From Hyphomicrobiales bacterium (lineage in GTDB: Bacteria > Pseudomonadota > Alphaproteobacteria > Rhizobiales > Devosiaceae), in contig SEEL01000006.1 in NCBI GenBank assembly GCA_004144345.1, positions 1-64,000 on the forward strand: a stretch of DNA of 64,000 bases, given 5' to 3'. Each line of letters opens with the position of its first letter. The stretch's first letter is position 1. The position numbers and the translations under genes are program-made. The notes under the pieces are model-generated. The model made no database searches. It was not told the origin of the DNA and saw only the letters and a program-made list of their open reading frames with translations. Shown here in pieces: positions 45,787 to 54,293 of this stretch.

Positions 45787-47022
45787 CTAGATCGTGAGGA
45801 AACCGGGCGCGCTGCGCTTGGTCGGTCCCAGCTTGGGGTTGGCCGGGTACTTCGCGAACGCCGCCTCGTTGGGCTCGGTGCCCCAACCCGGCCGATCCGG
45901 GACGATGAGATAGCCGTCCTTGTATTCAGGCACATGCGTGAACAGCTCGTGATCCCAGGCGATGCGGTCGATGTCGGTTTCCATGATGCGGAAGTTCGGC
46001 ACCGCAGCACTGAAATGCGCATTCATCATCGTGGCAAGGTGGCCGTAGAAATTGTGCGGCGCGACGTTGACCTCGTAGGCGGCGGCGGCGGCGGCGATCT
46101 TCATCGACTGCCACACGCCATTCCACGGCGTATCGATGATGGCGACGTCGACGGCCTGCTGCTGGAAGAACGGCAGGAACTGGTTGAGGCCGATGAGGGT
46201 TTCGCAGGACGAGATGGGGTGCTTGCTCTGCGAGCGGATATAGGCGAGCGCTTGGGGGTCGAGCGTATCGATCTCGATCCAGAACAGGTCCAGATCGGCG
46301 AGTTCGCGCACCGTCCTGAGGTAACCCTCTGTCCGCATATTGAAGTTGAGATCGATCAGGATGTCCATGTCGGGACCGGCGGTCTCGCGGATGACTTCCA
46401 GGTGCTCGCGCATGCCACGCAGGATCGGCTTCTCGATGTTGCGGCCGGGCTCATAGCTGCCGCCCATGCCCGGGCCCCAATTGTAGATCTTGTCGTTTTC
46501 GTCGTAGTGGAAAATGTTGGTCTTGAGCGCAGTGAAACCCTGTTCCACCACCTCGCGGGAAATCTTACGCACGCCGTTCTTGTCGGTGATGCGCTTGTCC
46601 TCCGGGTAGTGCGAGCCGCGGCCGTGCCGGTAGGACACGCAGTGCGACCAGTAGACGCGCAGCTTGTCGCGCATCTTGCCGCCGAGCAGCATGTAGACGG
46701 GAACGTCGAGGCTCTTGGCCTTAAGGTCGAGCAGCGCGTTCTCGATGGCACCCAAGGCTTCGCTGACGACGCCGCCCCAGCCGGGGCGCACCATGTTGCG
46801 CAGGTCCTCATAGATGAACTCGTGATACATCGCGCTCTGCCCGATCAGGCGGTGGGCGAATTCGTCGATGATATGCGCGACGCCGGGCGAGCCGAAATTG
46901 ACGTCGAATTCCGCCCAGCCGACCGTGCCGTCCTCGGCCGTGATCTTCAGGAACTGATAATTTCGGAACGAGATGTTGGCCGACAGTGTCTTCACTTCGG
47001 CGATGATTGCTTTGTTGCGCAT
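45787..47022 (-). CDS. Enolase-superfamily sugar-acid dehydratase (mandelate racemase/MLE group)
   Basis: The 411-aa protein has an N-terminal capping domain (about 1-120; ITAEDGTVGWAEF) and a C-terminal barrel. Metal ligands are the Asp in ILIDLNFN, Glu in FWIEIDTLD and Glu in ISSCETLIG; a His base lies in VNVAPHNFYGHLA. Family members dehydrate aldonic acids (gluconate, galactonate and similar) to 2-keto-3-deoxy acids. With the GMC dehydrogenase it suggests oxidation of an imported sugar to the acid, then dehydration. GAGG lies before the ATG. Confidence 0.9.
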   Translation of the reverse strand: MRNKAIIAEVKTLSANISFRNYQFLKITAEDGTVGWAEFDVNFGSPGVAHIIDEFAHRLIGQSAMYHEFIYEDLRNMVRPGWGGVVSEALGAIENALLDLKAKSLDVPVYMLLGGKMRDKLRVYWSHCVSYRHGRGSHYPEDKRITDKNGVRKISREVVEQGFTALKTNIFHYDENDKIYNWGPGMGGSYEPGRNIEKPILRGMREHLEVIRETAGPDMDILIDLNFNMRTEGYLRTVRELADLDLFWIEIDTLDPQALAYIRSQSKHPISSCETLIGLNQFLPFFQQQAVDVAIIDTPWNGVWQSMKIAAAAAAYEVNVAPHNFYGHLATMMNAHFSAAVPNFRIMETDIDRIAWDHELFTHVPEYKDGYLIVPDRPGWGTEPNEAAFAKYPANPKLGPTKRSAPGFLTI

Positions 47023-47115
47023 GACTTCCTCGGCGGTCTCGACGTCAGCTCAGTGCGCGATGACCGGATGACCAGAACGTAGCGGCGGCGCTATGCAGCC
47101 GCTGGTGTTGGGTGA

Positions 47116-47142
47116 GGGCCACGGGCGAGACGCCCGTGGCCC
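47116..47142 (-). promoter_or_regulatory. Intercistronic stem-loop after binding-protein gene
   Basis: GGGCCACGGGCG (47116-47127) and CGCCCGTGGCCC (47131-47142) form a perfect 12-bp stem with a 3-nt loop. It lies 14 bp after the binding-protein stop on the minus strand and before the dehydratase gene. There is no T tract, so partial termination or 3' protection of the binding-protein mRNA is likelier than full termination. Confidence 0.65.
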
Positions 47143-47155
47143 CTTGGCAGTGGTG

Positions 47156-48469
47156 CTACTCGAGCACTTCGGCGATCTGCGCCGCGGCGCTGTTCAGGGC
47201 ATCCTCAGCCGAAGCTGCGCCGGAGAAAAAGCGCGACACTTCGTCGGCCTGGATCGCCTGGGTCGCGTCGGACTTCGGACTACGGATACGCCACATCTTG
47301 CCACCGGCAGCCGTGTCGTAGGCCAGACGGAGAGCCGGGAAGACGGCTTCCTGCCACGGGTCGCGAGCACCTTCCTCAAGGGTCGAGTTACGTGCCGGGA
47401 ACGAGCCCACGAGCTGTGAGTTCGTGCGCTCGCCTTCCTTGGAGGTCAGCCACTGCAGGAACGTCCAGGCTGCTTCCTTGTTGGGCGACTTGGAGGCAAT
47501 ACCAGCGCTCCAGATGCCACGATGTGCGCCGCCGCTGACGGTACCGACCGGCAGAATCTGCATGCCGACTTCGCCGTTGGTCAGGTTGCTGACGTTGGCG
47601 TCCGTCGCCGTAGCACGGTAGACGCTGCCCCAGGTGAAGAGCACGGCCACCTGACCCTGACGGAACGCCTGCAGCGATTCCGCAAACCCATGCGCCAGAG
47701 CGCCGGGCGGTGCGTAGTCGAGCAGACGCTTCTGCATTTCCAGCGCCTTGACGCCGACTTCGTTGTTGAAGGTAGGTTTGCCGGCGTCGTCGAGCAGATT
47801 GCCACCATAAGAGTTCATGATGGTCTGCCAGACGGTAGGCGTGAGACCGTCACGGTTGAACAGGGTGTCGATTGCCCAGGCATCGACCTGGCCGTCACCA
47901 TTGGTGTCCTGCACGAGCTTGGGGGCCTGCTCGAAGAACTCGTCCCAGGTCAGTTCGGGCGTGGGTGCAGGCAGGCCGGCCTTTTCGTACAGCGCGCGGT
48001 TGTAGAACATCATCAGCATGTTCGAGCGAACCGGGATGGCGTACTGCTTGCCCTGCCACTCGCCGGCGGCGAGCGGGGTCGCGTTGAAGTCAGCCCAATC
48101 ATAGTCGGGATCGGTCATCGCGGCGATCTCCGGCCCCTTGAGGTCGACGAGCGCGCCGATCTCGGCGAGCTGCGGCACCCACGGATCGTCCGGGAAGATA
48201 ATGTCGTAAACCGGCACGGGCGCGATGGCGTCAAGCATCTGCTTGGCCAGCATTTCCGGGCCGAAGGTGGCGTCGATGGTCACCTTGATGTCGGGATGGG
48301 CCTTCTCGAATTCCGGTACCAGCGTCGTCTGCCAGGCATTCGCATAGGCGTCGACCGCCATGATGCGAATCTCGGTCTGCTGGGCCATGGCCGAACTGGT
48401 GAGCGCAGTCGTAAGGGTGAAGCTGGCGATTGCCAGCTTACGGCCCCACATCGTCGCTTTCGTCTTCAT
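47156..48469 (-). CDS. CUT1 sugar-binding protein, third system
   Basis: The 437-aa periplasmic protein starts MKTKATMWGRK at 48469 with GGAGGAG upstream. The signal peptide (LAIASFTLTTALTSSAMAQ) is followed by TEIRIMAVDAYANAWQTTLVPEFEK, typical of family 1 solute-binding proteins. It heads the operon: binding protein, dehydratase, GMC large and small subunits, two permeases, GntR, aldehyde dehydrogenase. The neighbours suggest a sugar, aldonic acid or glycoside ligand. Confidence 0.92.
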   Translation of the reverse strand: MKTKATMWGRKLAIASFTLTTALTSSAMAQQTEIRIMAVDAYANAWQTTLVPEFEKAHPDIKVTIDATFGPEMLAKQMLDAIAPVPVYDIIFPDDPWVPQLAEIGALVDLKGPEIAAMTDPDYDWADFNATPLAAGEWQGKQYAIPVRSNMLMMFYNRALYEKAGLPAPTPELTWDEFFEQAPKLVQDTNGDGQVDAWAIDTLFNRDGLTPTVWQTIMNSYGGNLLDDAGKPTFNNEVGVKALEMQKRLLDYAPPGALAHGFAESLQAFRQGQVAVLFTWGSVYRATATDANVSNLTNGEVGMQILPVGTVSGGAHRGIWSAGIASKSPNKEAAWTFLQWLTSKEGERTNSQLVGSFPARNSTLEEGARDPWQEAVFPALRLAYDTAAGGKMWRIRSPKSDATQAIQADEVSRFFSGAASAEDALNSAAAQIAEVLE

Positions 48470-48528
48470 ACACTCCTCCACATTTTCCTCCTGTGTGTGG
48501 TTGGAATCTTGTCGTCCGTTCCCGTCCA

Positions 48529-48556
48529 CATTCCATACTATATAGAATATGGAATG
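48529..48556. promoter_or_regulatory. Palindromic operator before the third sugar operon
   Basis: Perfect 9-bp arms CATTCCATA (48529-48537) and TATGGAATG (48548-48556) flank a 10-bp AT-rich spacer that contains CTATATAG. The element is about 60 bp before the binding-protein start. It is the natural target for the FCD GntR protein encoded in this operon. The half-site TTCCATA recurs at 62678-62699. Confidence 0.68.
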
Positions 48557-48681
48557 CCGTAGAAGTGGGACGTGCGGTGTGGGTTGAAGCATCAATCCCT
48601 ACTCCGCGCGGAACGTTTTGGTGGGTCTAAAGCAGCAGGCGCCGAAGCCAGGCAGGTTACCGCTCACGGGGCTGACGCCGC

Positions 48682-49620
48682 TCATTTCAGCTTGGCCATC
48701 AGTTCGGGCACGGCCTCAAACAGGTCCTGGGCCAAGCCGTAATCGGAAACTGAGAAGATCGCGGCATCCGGGTCCTGGTTGATCGCGACGATCACTTTGC
48801 TGTCCTGCATGCCAGCCAGATGCTGGATGGCGCCAGAAATACCGAGGGCCAGATAGAGTTCCGGCGCCACGACCTTACCGGTCTGGCCGACCTGGCTGTC
48901 GCTCGCGACGTAACCAGCATCGACGGCAGCGCGCGATGCGCCGACAGCGGCCTGCAATCGCTCGGCTAGCGGGAGGACAAGGCGTTCGAAACTCTCGCGC
49001 GAGCCAAGCCCACGGCCGCCGGAGACCACACGGCGGGCGGTGCCGAGCTCAATGCGCCCGGCCGATGACTCGGAGCGCGAGACGAATTGCGACAGTTGGG
49101 GGCCGTCGAGCGGGTCGATCGCCACGCGCTCAAGCGGAGCCGCATTGGCAGTACCGATGGGGCCGAAAGCGGTCGTGCGAACGGTGATCACCCGGCACCG
49201 ATCCGTGGACTGCACGGTCTCGATGGCGTTGCCGGCATAGGTTGGGCGGCGGAAAGTATCGGGCGCAACGACGGCGACGATCTCGGAAATCTGCATCACG
49301 TCCAGCAGCGCGGCGACCCGCGGCAGGCAACGCTTCGCGACGGAACTCGCCGACCCCATGACGACATCGTGGCCAGCCGCGAGCCGCAACAGCAGAGCCG
49401 CCAGCGGTTCGGGCAATTGGTGCCGCAACGACTCATCGTCGGCCAGGAGGACGCGCTTAACACCATCGAGCTGGCGTGCCGCTTCGGCTGCTGCGGCACA
49501 ATCCGAGCCCGCAACGAGCACGACAATATCGCCACCGATCTGCCGGGCGGCATCGACCACCCGTGCCGTGGCCGGCAGGAGGGCACCCCGAGCATGATCG
49601 GCTAGCACAAGACAGCTCAT
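48682..49620 (-). CDS. etfA: Electron transfer flavoprotein, alpha subunit
   Basis: The 312-aa protein (start MSCLVLADH at 49620) has a C-terminal FAD-binding domain with SGGRGLGSRESFERL, SQVGQTGKVVAPELYLALGISGAIQHLAGM and INQDPDAAIFSVSDYGL, all classic ETF-alpha motifs. It shuttles electrons from acyl-CoA dehydrogenases to ETF-quinone oxidoreductase (32841-34469). It is downstream of etfB (34 bp). Confidence 0.95.
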   Translation of the reverse strand: MSCLVLADHARGALLPATARVVDAARQIGGDIVVLVAGSDCAAAAEAARQLDGVKRVLLADDESLRHQLPEPLAALLLRLAAGHDVVMGSASSVAKRCLPRVAALLDVMQISEIVAVVAPDTFRRPTYAGNAIETVQSTDRCRVITVRTTAFGPIGTANAAPLERVAIDPLDGPQLSQFVSRSESSAGRIELGTARRVVSGGRGLGSRESFERLVLPLAERLQAAVGASRAAVDAGYVASDSQVGQTGKVVAPELYLALGISGAIQHLAGMQDSKVIVAINQDPDAAIFSVSDYGLAQDLFEAVPELMAKLK

Positions 49621-49654
49621 CGCTCGGTCGTCCCAGATACGCTGCACAGCTTCA

Positions 49655-50404
49655 TCACAGCACCTTGGCCTCGGTCCGGAGCTTGTCGATCAACTCGTCC
49701 ACACTGCTCACCATCACGCCGCTGCGGCGCTTGGCCGGCTCTTCGGTGCGCAGCACCTTCAGTCTCTGGCGCAGGTCGACACCCAGAGCCGCAGGGGTGA
49801 TTTCTTCGAGCGGCTTGTTCTTGGCCTTCATGATATTTGGCAGCGAGATGTGGCGCGGCGTGTTGAGCCGGAGGTCGGCGGTGATTACGGCCGGCAGGCT
49901 GACACGCAACGTCTCGAGGCCATCGTCGCTTTCGCAGACGACAGTCGCGACATCCCCGTCCAGCCGCAACTCCGCGGCGGAGGCCGCCTGCGGCCAGCCG
50001 AGCAGTGCGGCAAGCATCTGGCCGGTCTGGTTGCTGTCGTCATCGATGGCCTGCTTGCCTAGCAGAACCATGCCCGCCCCCTCACGCGCCACGATCGCCG
50101 CGAGAGCCTTGGCTACGCCGAGCGGCTCAACCGCAGCATCGGAACGCACGAGGACGGCGCGGTCCGCGCCCATGGCGAGCGCGCGTCGTAGAATTTCGGT
50201 GGCGGGTTGCGGCCCGATCGAGACGACGACGATCTCGCTGGCGACGCCGGCCTCCCTGAGCTTGATCGCTTCTTCGAGGGCGATCTCATCGAAGGGGTTG
50301 ATGCTCATGCGCGCGCAGGCAAGGTCGGCGCCAGAGCCATCGCTCTTAAGCCGCACCTTGATGCTGAAATCCAGCACGCGCTTGACGCCCACCAGGATCT
50401 TCAC
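49655..50404 (-). CDS. etfB: Electron transfer flavoprotein, beta subunit
   Basis: The 249-aa protein begins [19 protein letters not shown], the usual ETF-beta N terminus (VKRVxD). It contains [16 protein letters not shown], a nucleotide-binding stretch and [26 protein letters not shown]. It heterodimerises with EtfA. Its promoter region carries the 16-bp element also found before the acyl-CoA dehydrogenase gene, consistent with joint control. Confidence 0.95.
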   Translation of the reverse strand: MKILVGVKRVLDFSIKVRLKSDGSGADLACARMSINPFDEIALEEAIKLREAGVASEIVVVSIGPQPATEILRRALAMGADRAVLVRSDAAVEPLGVAKALAAIVAREGAGMVLLGKQAIDDDSNQTGQMLAALLGWPQAASAAELRLDGDVATVVCESDDGLETLRVSLPAVITADLRLNTPRHISLPNIMKAKNKPLEEITPAALGVDLRQRLKVLRTEEPAKRRSGVMVSSVDELIDKLRTEAKVL

Positions 50405-50763
50405 CGCCGCTCAACCCTCCTGCCCCGGCGCTGTGCCTGAAGCCTCAACGCATGCCCGAACTGACGTCGGTTTCTCGGCAAGATAAATACTTACCGGCCG
50501 GCTGGTTATACGAAGACCCGAAATCTGAGTCAATTGCCCGATACGGGTTGGCGAGGGAGATGGAGACGGGCCGACTTGATGCGCGGGAACGCGCACATAC
50601 GCACATGAGCAGCGTCTCCTACAACGCCTGACCTGAGCATCGTTCCGAATGTTGAGTAGCTTAGGGGACGTAGTGGAGGCCGAATCAGGTCCTGTGGCTT
50701 CGGCACGGACGCCCAGTTCCGCTTCGCGCCAGTGCGTCGGCCAATGTACCCGATGCAATGCTG
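50405..50763. promoter_or_regulatory. etfB upstream region with shared operator
   Basis: This is a 359-bp gene-free stretch. At 50491-50506 (minus strand) it holds ACCAGCCGGCCGGTAA, matching the element at 37754-37769 in 13 of 16 positions and followed by an AT-rich segment. A small hairpin GCGCG-GGAA-CGCGC sits at 50581-50594, near the middle. The remainder shows nothing I can name. Confidence 0.55.
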
Positions 50764-51456
50764 CTAGACGTGGACCTTAATGCGCGAGGCGGGCCAGACC
50801 GAGGTACTGATCTCTACGGGGACGCCTTTCGCATCGACGTTCCGCCCCTCCAGCACCAGCACGGGACTCGCCTGGGGAATTTCGAGCAGGGCGGCCTCGT
50901 GCTTGGCGGGCATGCGGGCGGAAATCGATGAGTTGCTGCGGCGAACATCCTGCATGCCGATCCGCCGCAGCAGATCGCTGATACCGGTGGCGACCTCAAG
51001 ATGCTCGGACAGCGTCGGAAACCGATCTTCCGACAGATAGTGGCGGGCGAGGCAGAGCGGCTCGCCATTGGACCGGCGCAGCACGTAGAGGTCAAAGATG
51101 CGCGCGCTCCGGTTGATTCCCAGGCCGCGGGCAATCTCGGGCGTCGCTTGGCGCGTCCGCAGTTCCAGGAACTCGATGGTCGGCGACGCATCGAGCCGCC
51201 TGACGTTGTGGTTGTAGCTCGTCCGCGATGAGATCTGGTAGTCGACAAGCTGGCCGAGGACGTAGGTTCCGCTGCCCTGTCGCGCACCCAGTACCCCGCG
51301 CTTTTCGAGCAGGTCGAGCGCTTTGCGGATGGAATGGCGGGGCGCGCCGTAGCTTTCGCCGAGCTCTTTTTGGGTCGGCAAGCGGGTGCCTGTCCGGACC
51401 CCGTTCGTGATCAGGCTCTCGGCGATAGCGTCGGCGATTTGCACGTGGTCGAGCAT
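50764..51456 (-). CDS. GntR/UTRA regulator resembling PhnF
   Basis: The 230-aa protein has a winged helix at about 5-70 (LITNGVRTGTRLPTQKELGESYGAPRHSIRKAL) and then a UTRA effector domain. The effector has the pattern seen in phosphonate regulators of the PhnF group: ALxLxR-like start, LCLARHYLSEDRFPTL, ISARMPAKHEAALLEIPQASPVLVLEGRNVDAKGVPVE in pieces, and a basic end. It is divergent from a peptide-type importer, PHP enzyme and PhnX, so it likely controls them. HutC-type sugar or amino-acid regulation is the alternative. Confidence 0.8.
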   Translation of the reverse strand: MLDHVQIADAIAESLITNGVRTGTRLPTQKELGESYGAPRHSIRKALDLLEKRGVLGARQGSGTYVLGQLVDYQISSRTSYNHNVRRLDASPTIEFLELRTRQATPEIARGLGINRSARIFDLYVLRRSNGEPLCLARHYLSEDRFPTLSEHLEVATGISDLLRRIGMQDVRRSNSSISARMPAKHEAALLEIPQASPVLVLEGRNVDAKGVPVEISTSVWPASRIKVHV

Positions 51457-51497
51457 CTTTCAGATCTGCCCTTTGGCTACTCCGACGCTACGTAACT

Positions 51498-51518
51498 CAC
51501 CAACCCGACGATTTGGTG
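51498..51518. promoter_or_regulatory. Palindrome between PhnF-like regulator and importer
   Basis: CACCAA (51498-51503) and TTGGTG (51513-51518) form a perfect inverted repeat with a 9-bp spacer. It is 42 bp from the regulator start and just upstream of TTGACG (51529-51534), a -35 candidate for the importer operon. It is a possible operator for both genes. Confidence 0.5.
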
Positions 51519-51657
51519 TGAAGTTTTCTTGACGAGACGAACTTTTTGCCGCGCACCGGCATCAGCGTCACCGAGCCGTCATGAGCCAAGCCTTTCCCTC
51601 GCGCCTGCCATTCACACCACCTCCCGCGGGGGAGGCGGCAATCGCGAAGGAAATTCC

Positions 51658-53256
51658 GTGAACTCGATGACGAAACGTCAATTCATTCAGATGCTTGGTA
51701 TGGGCGCTGCGGCCCTAGGCATCAACAGCGCGCTGGGCACTGCAGCTCTTGCAGCAACCGCCGATGCGCCGGATTGGGCCGCTCTGCCGGAGGGCGCCAC
51801 TCCCAAGACAGGTGGCAAGCTGATCTATGGCCAGACCTATCCCAACTGGGACATCGGAACGTCGGACAAGGGGCAGAATCCCTACTACTGGATCGACCTC
51901 CTGACCCGCTCGATCTGGAACCCGCTGGTCTGGATCGACGACGAGTTCAACATGCGCGGCGAGCTGGCCAGCTCCTGGGCGCCTACCGACGAAACCCTGA
52001 CCAAGTGGGACTTCCAACTTCGCGAAGGCGTGCAGTTCCACAATGGCCAGGAAATGACCTCGGCCGACGTCGTGTCCTCCTTCGTTGCACACATCGAGCG
52101 CAAGGGCAGCGGCTTCGTCAACAAGTGGGTGGCCAGTATCGAAGCCTTGGGGCGGTATGCCGTCCGCTTCAACCTGACCGCTCCCTACGCCGAATTCCCG
52201 TTCGTGCTGGCCGAGTACCGCCTGGTGGTCTTCCCGGCAGCGGCACCAGACGTCGTCGGCTACGACGGTATCGGCACCGGCCCGTACAAGCTCGTCGAAG
52301 TCGACAACAAGCGCGGCTTCAAGGCCGTCCGCAATGAGAACTACTGGATGGCGGGCCGGCCCTTCGCCGATGAAGTCGAAGGCTACATCGTCACCTCCCA
52401 GACCGCGATCAATGGCCTCCGGGCGGGCCAATTCAACGCCGTGTTCAACATCGACCCGACCACGGCCGGCCAGTTCGAGGACGCCGGGGCGCTCGTCCAT
52501 CGTGCCCGCGGCGGCGACCAGTTCCTCCTCAGCTTGCCCAAGAACCTCGACATGATCTGGAACGACGTCCGCGTGCGCAAGGCGCTCACCCTGGCGATCG
52601 ACCGCGATGCGATCAACACCATCGTCTACCAGGATCCGGGCAGCTGGGTGGGCAACGACACGCACATGTCGGGCCTGAATGCCGAGTTCCTGCCGCGAGA
52701 AGTTGCCTACAACATCGACGAGGCCAAGCGTCTGCTCGCCGAGGCCGGCTATCCCAACGGCATCGACCTGCCGAGCATCGTCTACTGCCCGTCTTTCCCC
52801 GAAGAGCCGCGCATCATGGCGATCGTTGCGGAGTCCCTGAAGAAGGCCGGCATCAACCTCGAGCTTAAGGAAATCGCCTGCGACGGCTTTTCGGCCTATG
52901 GCACCGCCGTCAACGCCCCCGTCGGTCGCCCGCGGCGCAGCCTTATCGGCCCGCGCAGCCCGGCGATCAACATGGGCCGTATGGAGCCCGAGGTCGGCGT
53001 CGGCGAGAACGGCGGCTGGGCCGGTACGAAAGCGGATGAGTACAAGGCGCTCTACAACGCCGCGGTCGCCGAACCCGACGCCGGAAAGCGCCTCACCATG
53101 TACCAGGAGCTACAGCGCGTGGCGCAGGACGACGTCCCGGCGATCATGCTGGGCGGCCGCCGTAACATGCTGGCCCACATGCCCAATGTGAAGAACCTTC
53201 GCGCCCACTCGCAGAACTGGTCGACGCGCTTCGACGAGTTCTGGATCGAAAGCTGA
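51658..53256 (+). CDS. Peptide/nickel-type (family 5) substrate-binding protein
   Basis: The protein is 532 aa from the GTG at 51658 (AAGGA five bases upstream); ATG 51667 (MTKRQF) is the alternative. A KR-type export leader (QMLGMGAAALGINSALGTAALAA) is followed by a family 5 binding fold: LASSWAPTDETLTKWDFQLREGVQFHNG, IGTGPYKLVEVD, VRVRKALTLAIDRDAI. Family 5 proteins bind oligopeptides, metals, opines or other large polar solutes. The neighbouring PHP, PhnX and dehydrogenase genes suggest an organophosphonate or its ester (inferred). Confidence 0.9.
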   Translation: MNSMTKRQFIQMLGMGAAALGINSALGTAALAATADAPDWAALPEGATPKTGGKLIYGQTYPNWDIGTSDKGQNPYYWIDLLTRSIWNPLVWIDDEFNMRGELASSWAPTDETLTKWDFQLREGVQFHNGQEMTSADVVSSFVAHIERKGSGFVNKWVASIEALGRYAVRFNLTAPYAEFPFVLAEYRLVVFPAAAPDVVGYDGIGTGPYKLVEVDNKRGFKAVRNENYWMAGRPFADEVEGYIVTSQTAINGLRAGQFNAVFNIDPTTAGQFEDAGALVHRARGGDQFLLSLPKNLDMIWNDVRVRKALTLAIDRDAINTIVYQDPGSWVGNDTHMSGLNAEFLPREVAYNIDEAKRLLAEAGYPNGIDLPSIVYCPSFPEEPRIMAIVAESLKKAGINLELKEIACDGFSAYGTAVNAPVGRPRRSLIGPRSPAINMGRMEPEVGVGENGGWAGTKADEYKALYNAAVAEPDAGKRLTMYQELQRVAQDDVPAIMLGGRRNMLAHMPNVKNLRAHSQNWSTRFDEFWIES

Positions 53257-53277
53257 TCTCTCGATCGTCTCCCTTAG

Positions 53278-53305
53278 GGCGGGCGGCGCTTCGACGCTGC
53301 CCGCC
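53278..53305 (+). promoter_or_regulatory. Intercistronic stem-loop after binding-protein gene
   Basis: GGCGGGC (53278-53284) pairs with GCCCGCC (53299-53305). GCG/CGC (53286-53288 with 53295-53297) extends the stem around a CTTCGA loop. It lies between the binding-protein stop and the first permease, the same position as in the three sugar systems. Confidence 0.6.
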
Positions 53306-53321
53306 GGAACCGCGAGCCCCC

Positions 53322-54293
53322 ATGCCCCATATCCTGATACTTGTCGGCCAGCGCATCGCCTTTGCTGTCCTGATCCTGTCCCTCGTCGTCGCCATCGTCT
53401 ACGCCGGCACCGAGATCCTGCCGGGCGATGCCATCACGGCCATGATCCCGCAGGACGAGCTCGTCTTCTTTAGCGAGGCCGACCTTACGGCCCTGCGCGC
53501 CGAGTACGGTATGGACCGGCCGGCTATCGTGCGCTTCGCCGAGATGTGGTGGAACCAGTTCACCTTCAACTTCGGTACCACGCTGGCGCAGCGCGAACCG
53601 GTGATCGACCGTATCTTTTACCCGATCCGCAACTCCGCCATCATGTCCGGCGTGGCGTTGTCGGTCATGCTTATATTGGTCCTCGGCATGGGCATCCTTG
53701 CCAGCCTCAAGCCCGGCGGCAAGCTCGACACAGCGCTGAGTACCGGGACGCTGGTCTCCTACTCGCTGCCCGATTTCGTCGTCGGCAATTTGTTCGTGAT
53801 GGTCTTTGCCGTGTGGCTCGGCATCGCGCCTGCCGTGATCATGATCAACACCAATGCCGATGCTCTGGCGGTGCTGGTCTCCTCCTTCCTGCCGGTCGCG
53901 GCGCTGTGCGTGGCTGGCGCCGCCTACCAGTTCCGACTCCTCCGTGGCGGCATGATCGAGGTCATGTCGACCGACTTCGTCGAACGCGCCCGCCTTGCAG
54001 GCCTGCCGACCTGGCGCATCGCGCTCATCCATGTCCTGCCTGCAGCAGTGATCCCGATGCTCAACGGCATGACCCAGTTCGTCGCCGGGCTGATCTCGGG
54101 CACTGTGGTGATCGAGGCGGTCTTCAAGTTCCCGGGTGCCGGTGTCGAACTACTCCGCGCCCTGTCGCAGCGAGAACTGCCCACCATCCAGGCCATCGCC
54201 TTTCTCGCCGCGCTCGCCGTCGTGGCCGCCAACCTCATCTCCGACCTGGCCGTCATTGCACTTGATCCACGCGTCCGCAGGAGGGCCGCATGA
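53322..54293 (+). CDS. Peptide-type ABC permease (DppB type)
   Basis: The 323-aa protein has an N-terminal span (LVGQRIAFAVLILSLVVAIVYA), the DppB signature region LRAEYGMDRPAIVRF and an EAA-like loop (DFVERARLAGLPTWRIALIHVLP). There are six membrane spans. It overlaps the next permease start by ATGA. Confidence 0.93.
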   Translation: MPHILILVGQRIAFAVLILSLVVAIVYAGTEILPGDAITAMIPQDELVFFSEADLTALRAEYGMDRPAIVRFAEMWWNQFTFNFGTTLAQREPVIDRIFYPIRNSAIMSGVALSVMLILVLGMGILASLKPGGKLDTALSTGTLVSYSLPDFVVGNLFVMVFAVWLGIAPAVIMINTNADALAVLVSSFLPVAALCVAGAAYQFRLLRGGMIEVMSTDFVERARLAGLPTWRIALIHVLPAAVIPMLNGMTQFVAGLISGTVVIEAVFKFPGAGVELLRALSQRELPTIQAIAFLAALAVVAANLISDLAVIALDPRVRRRAA

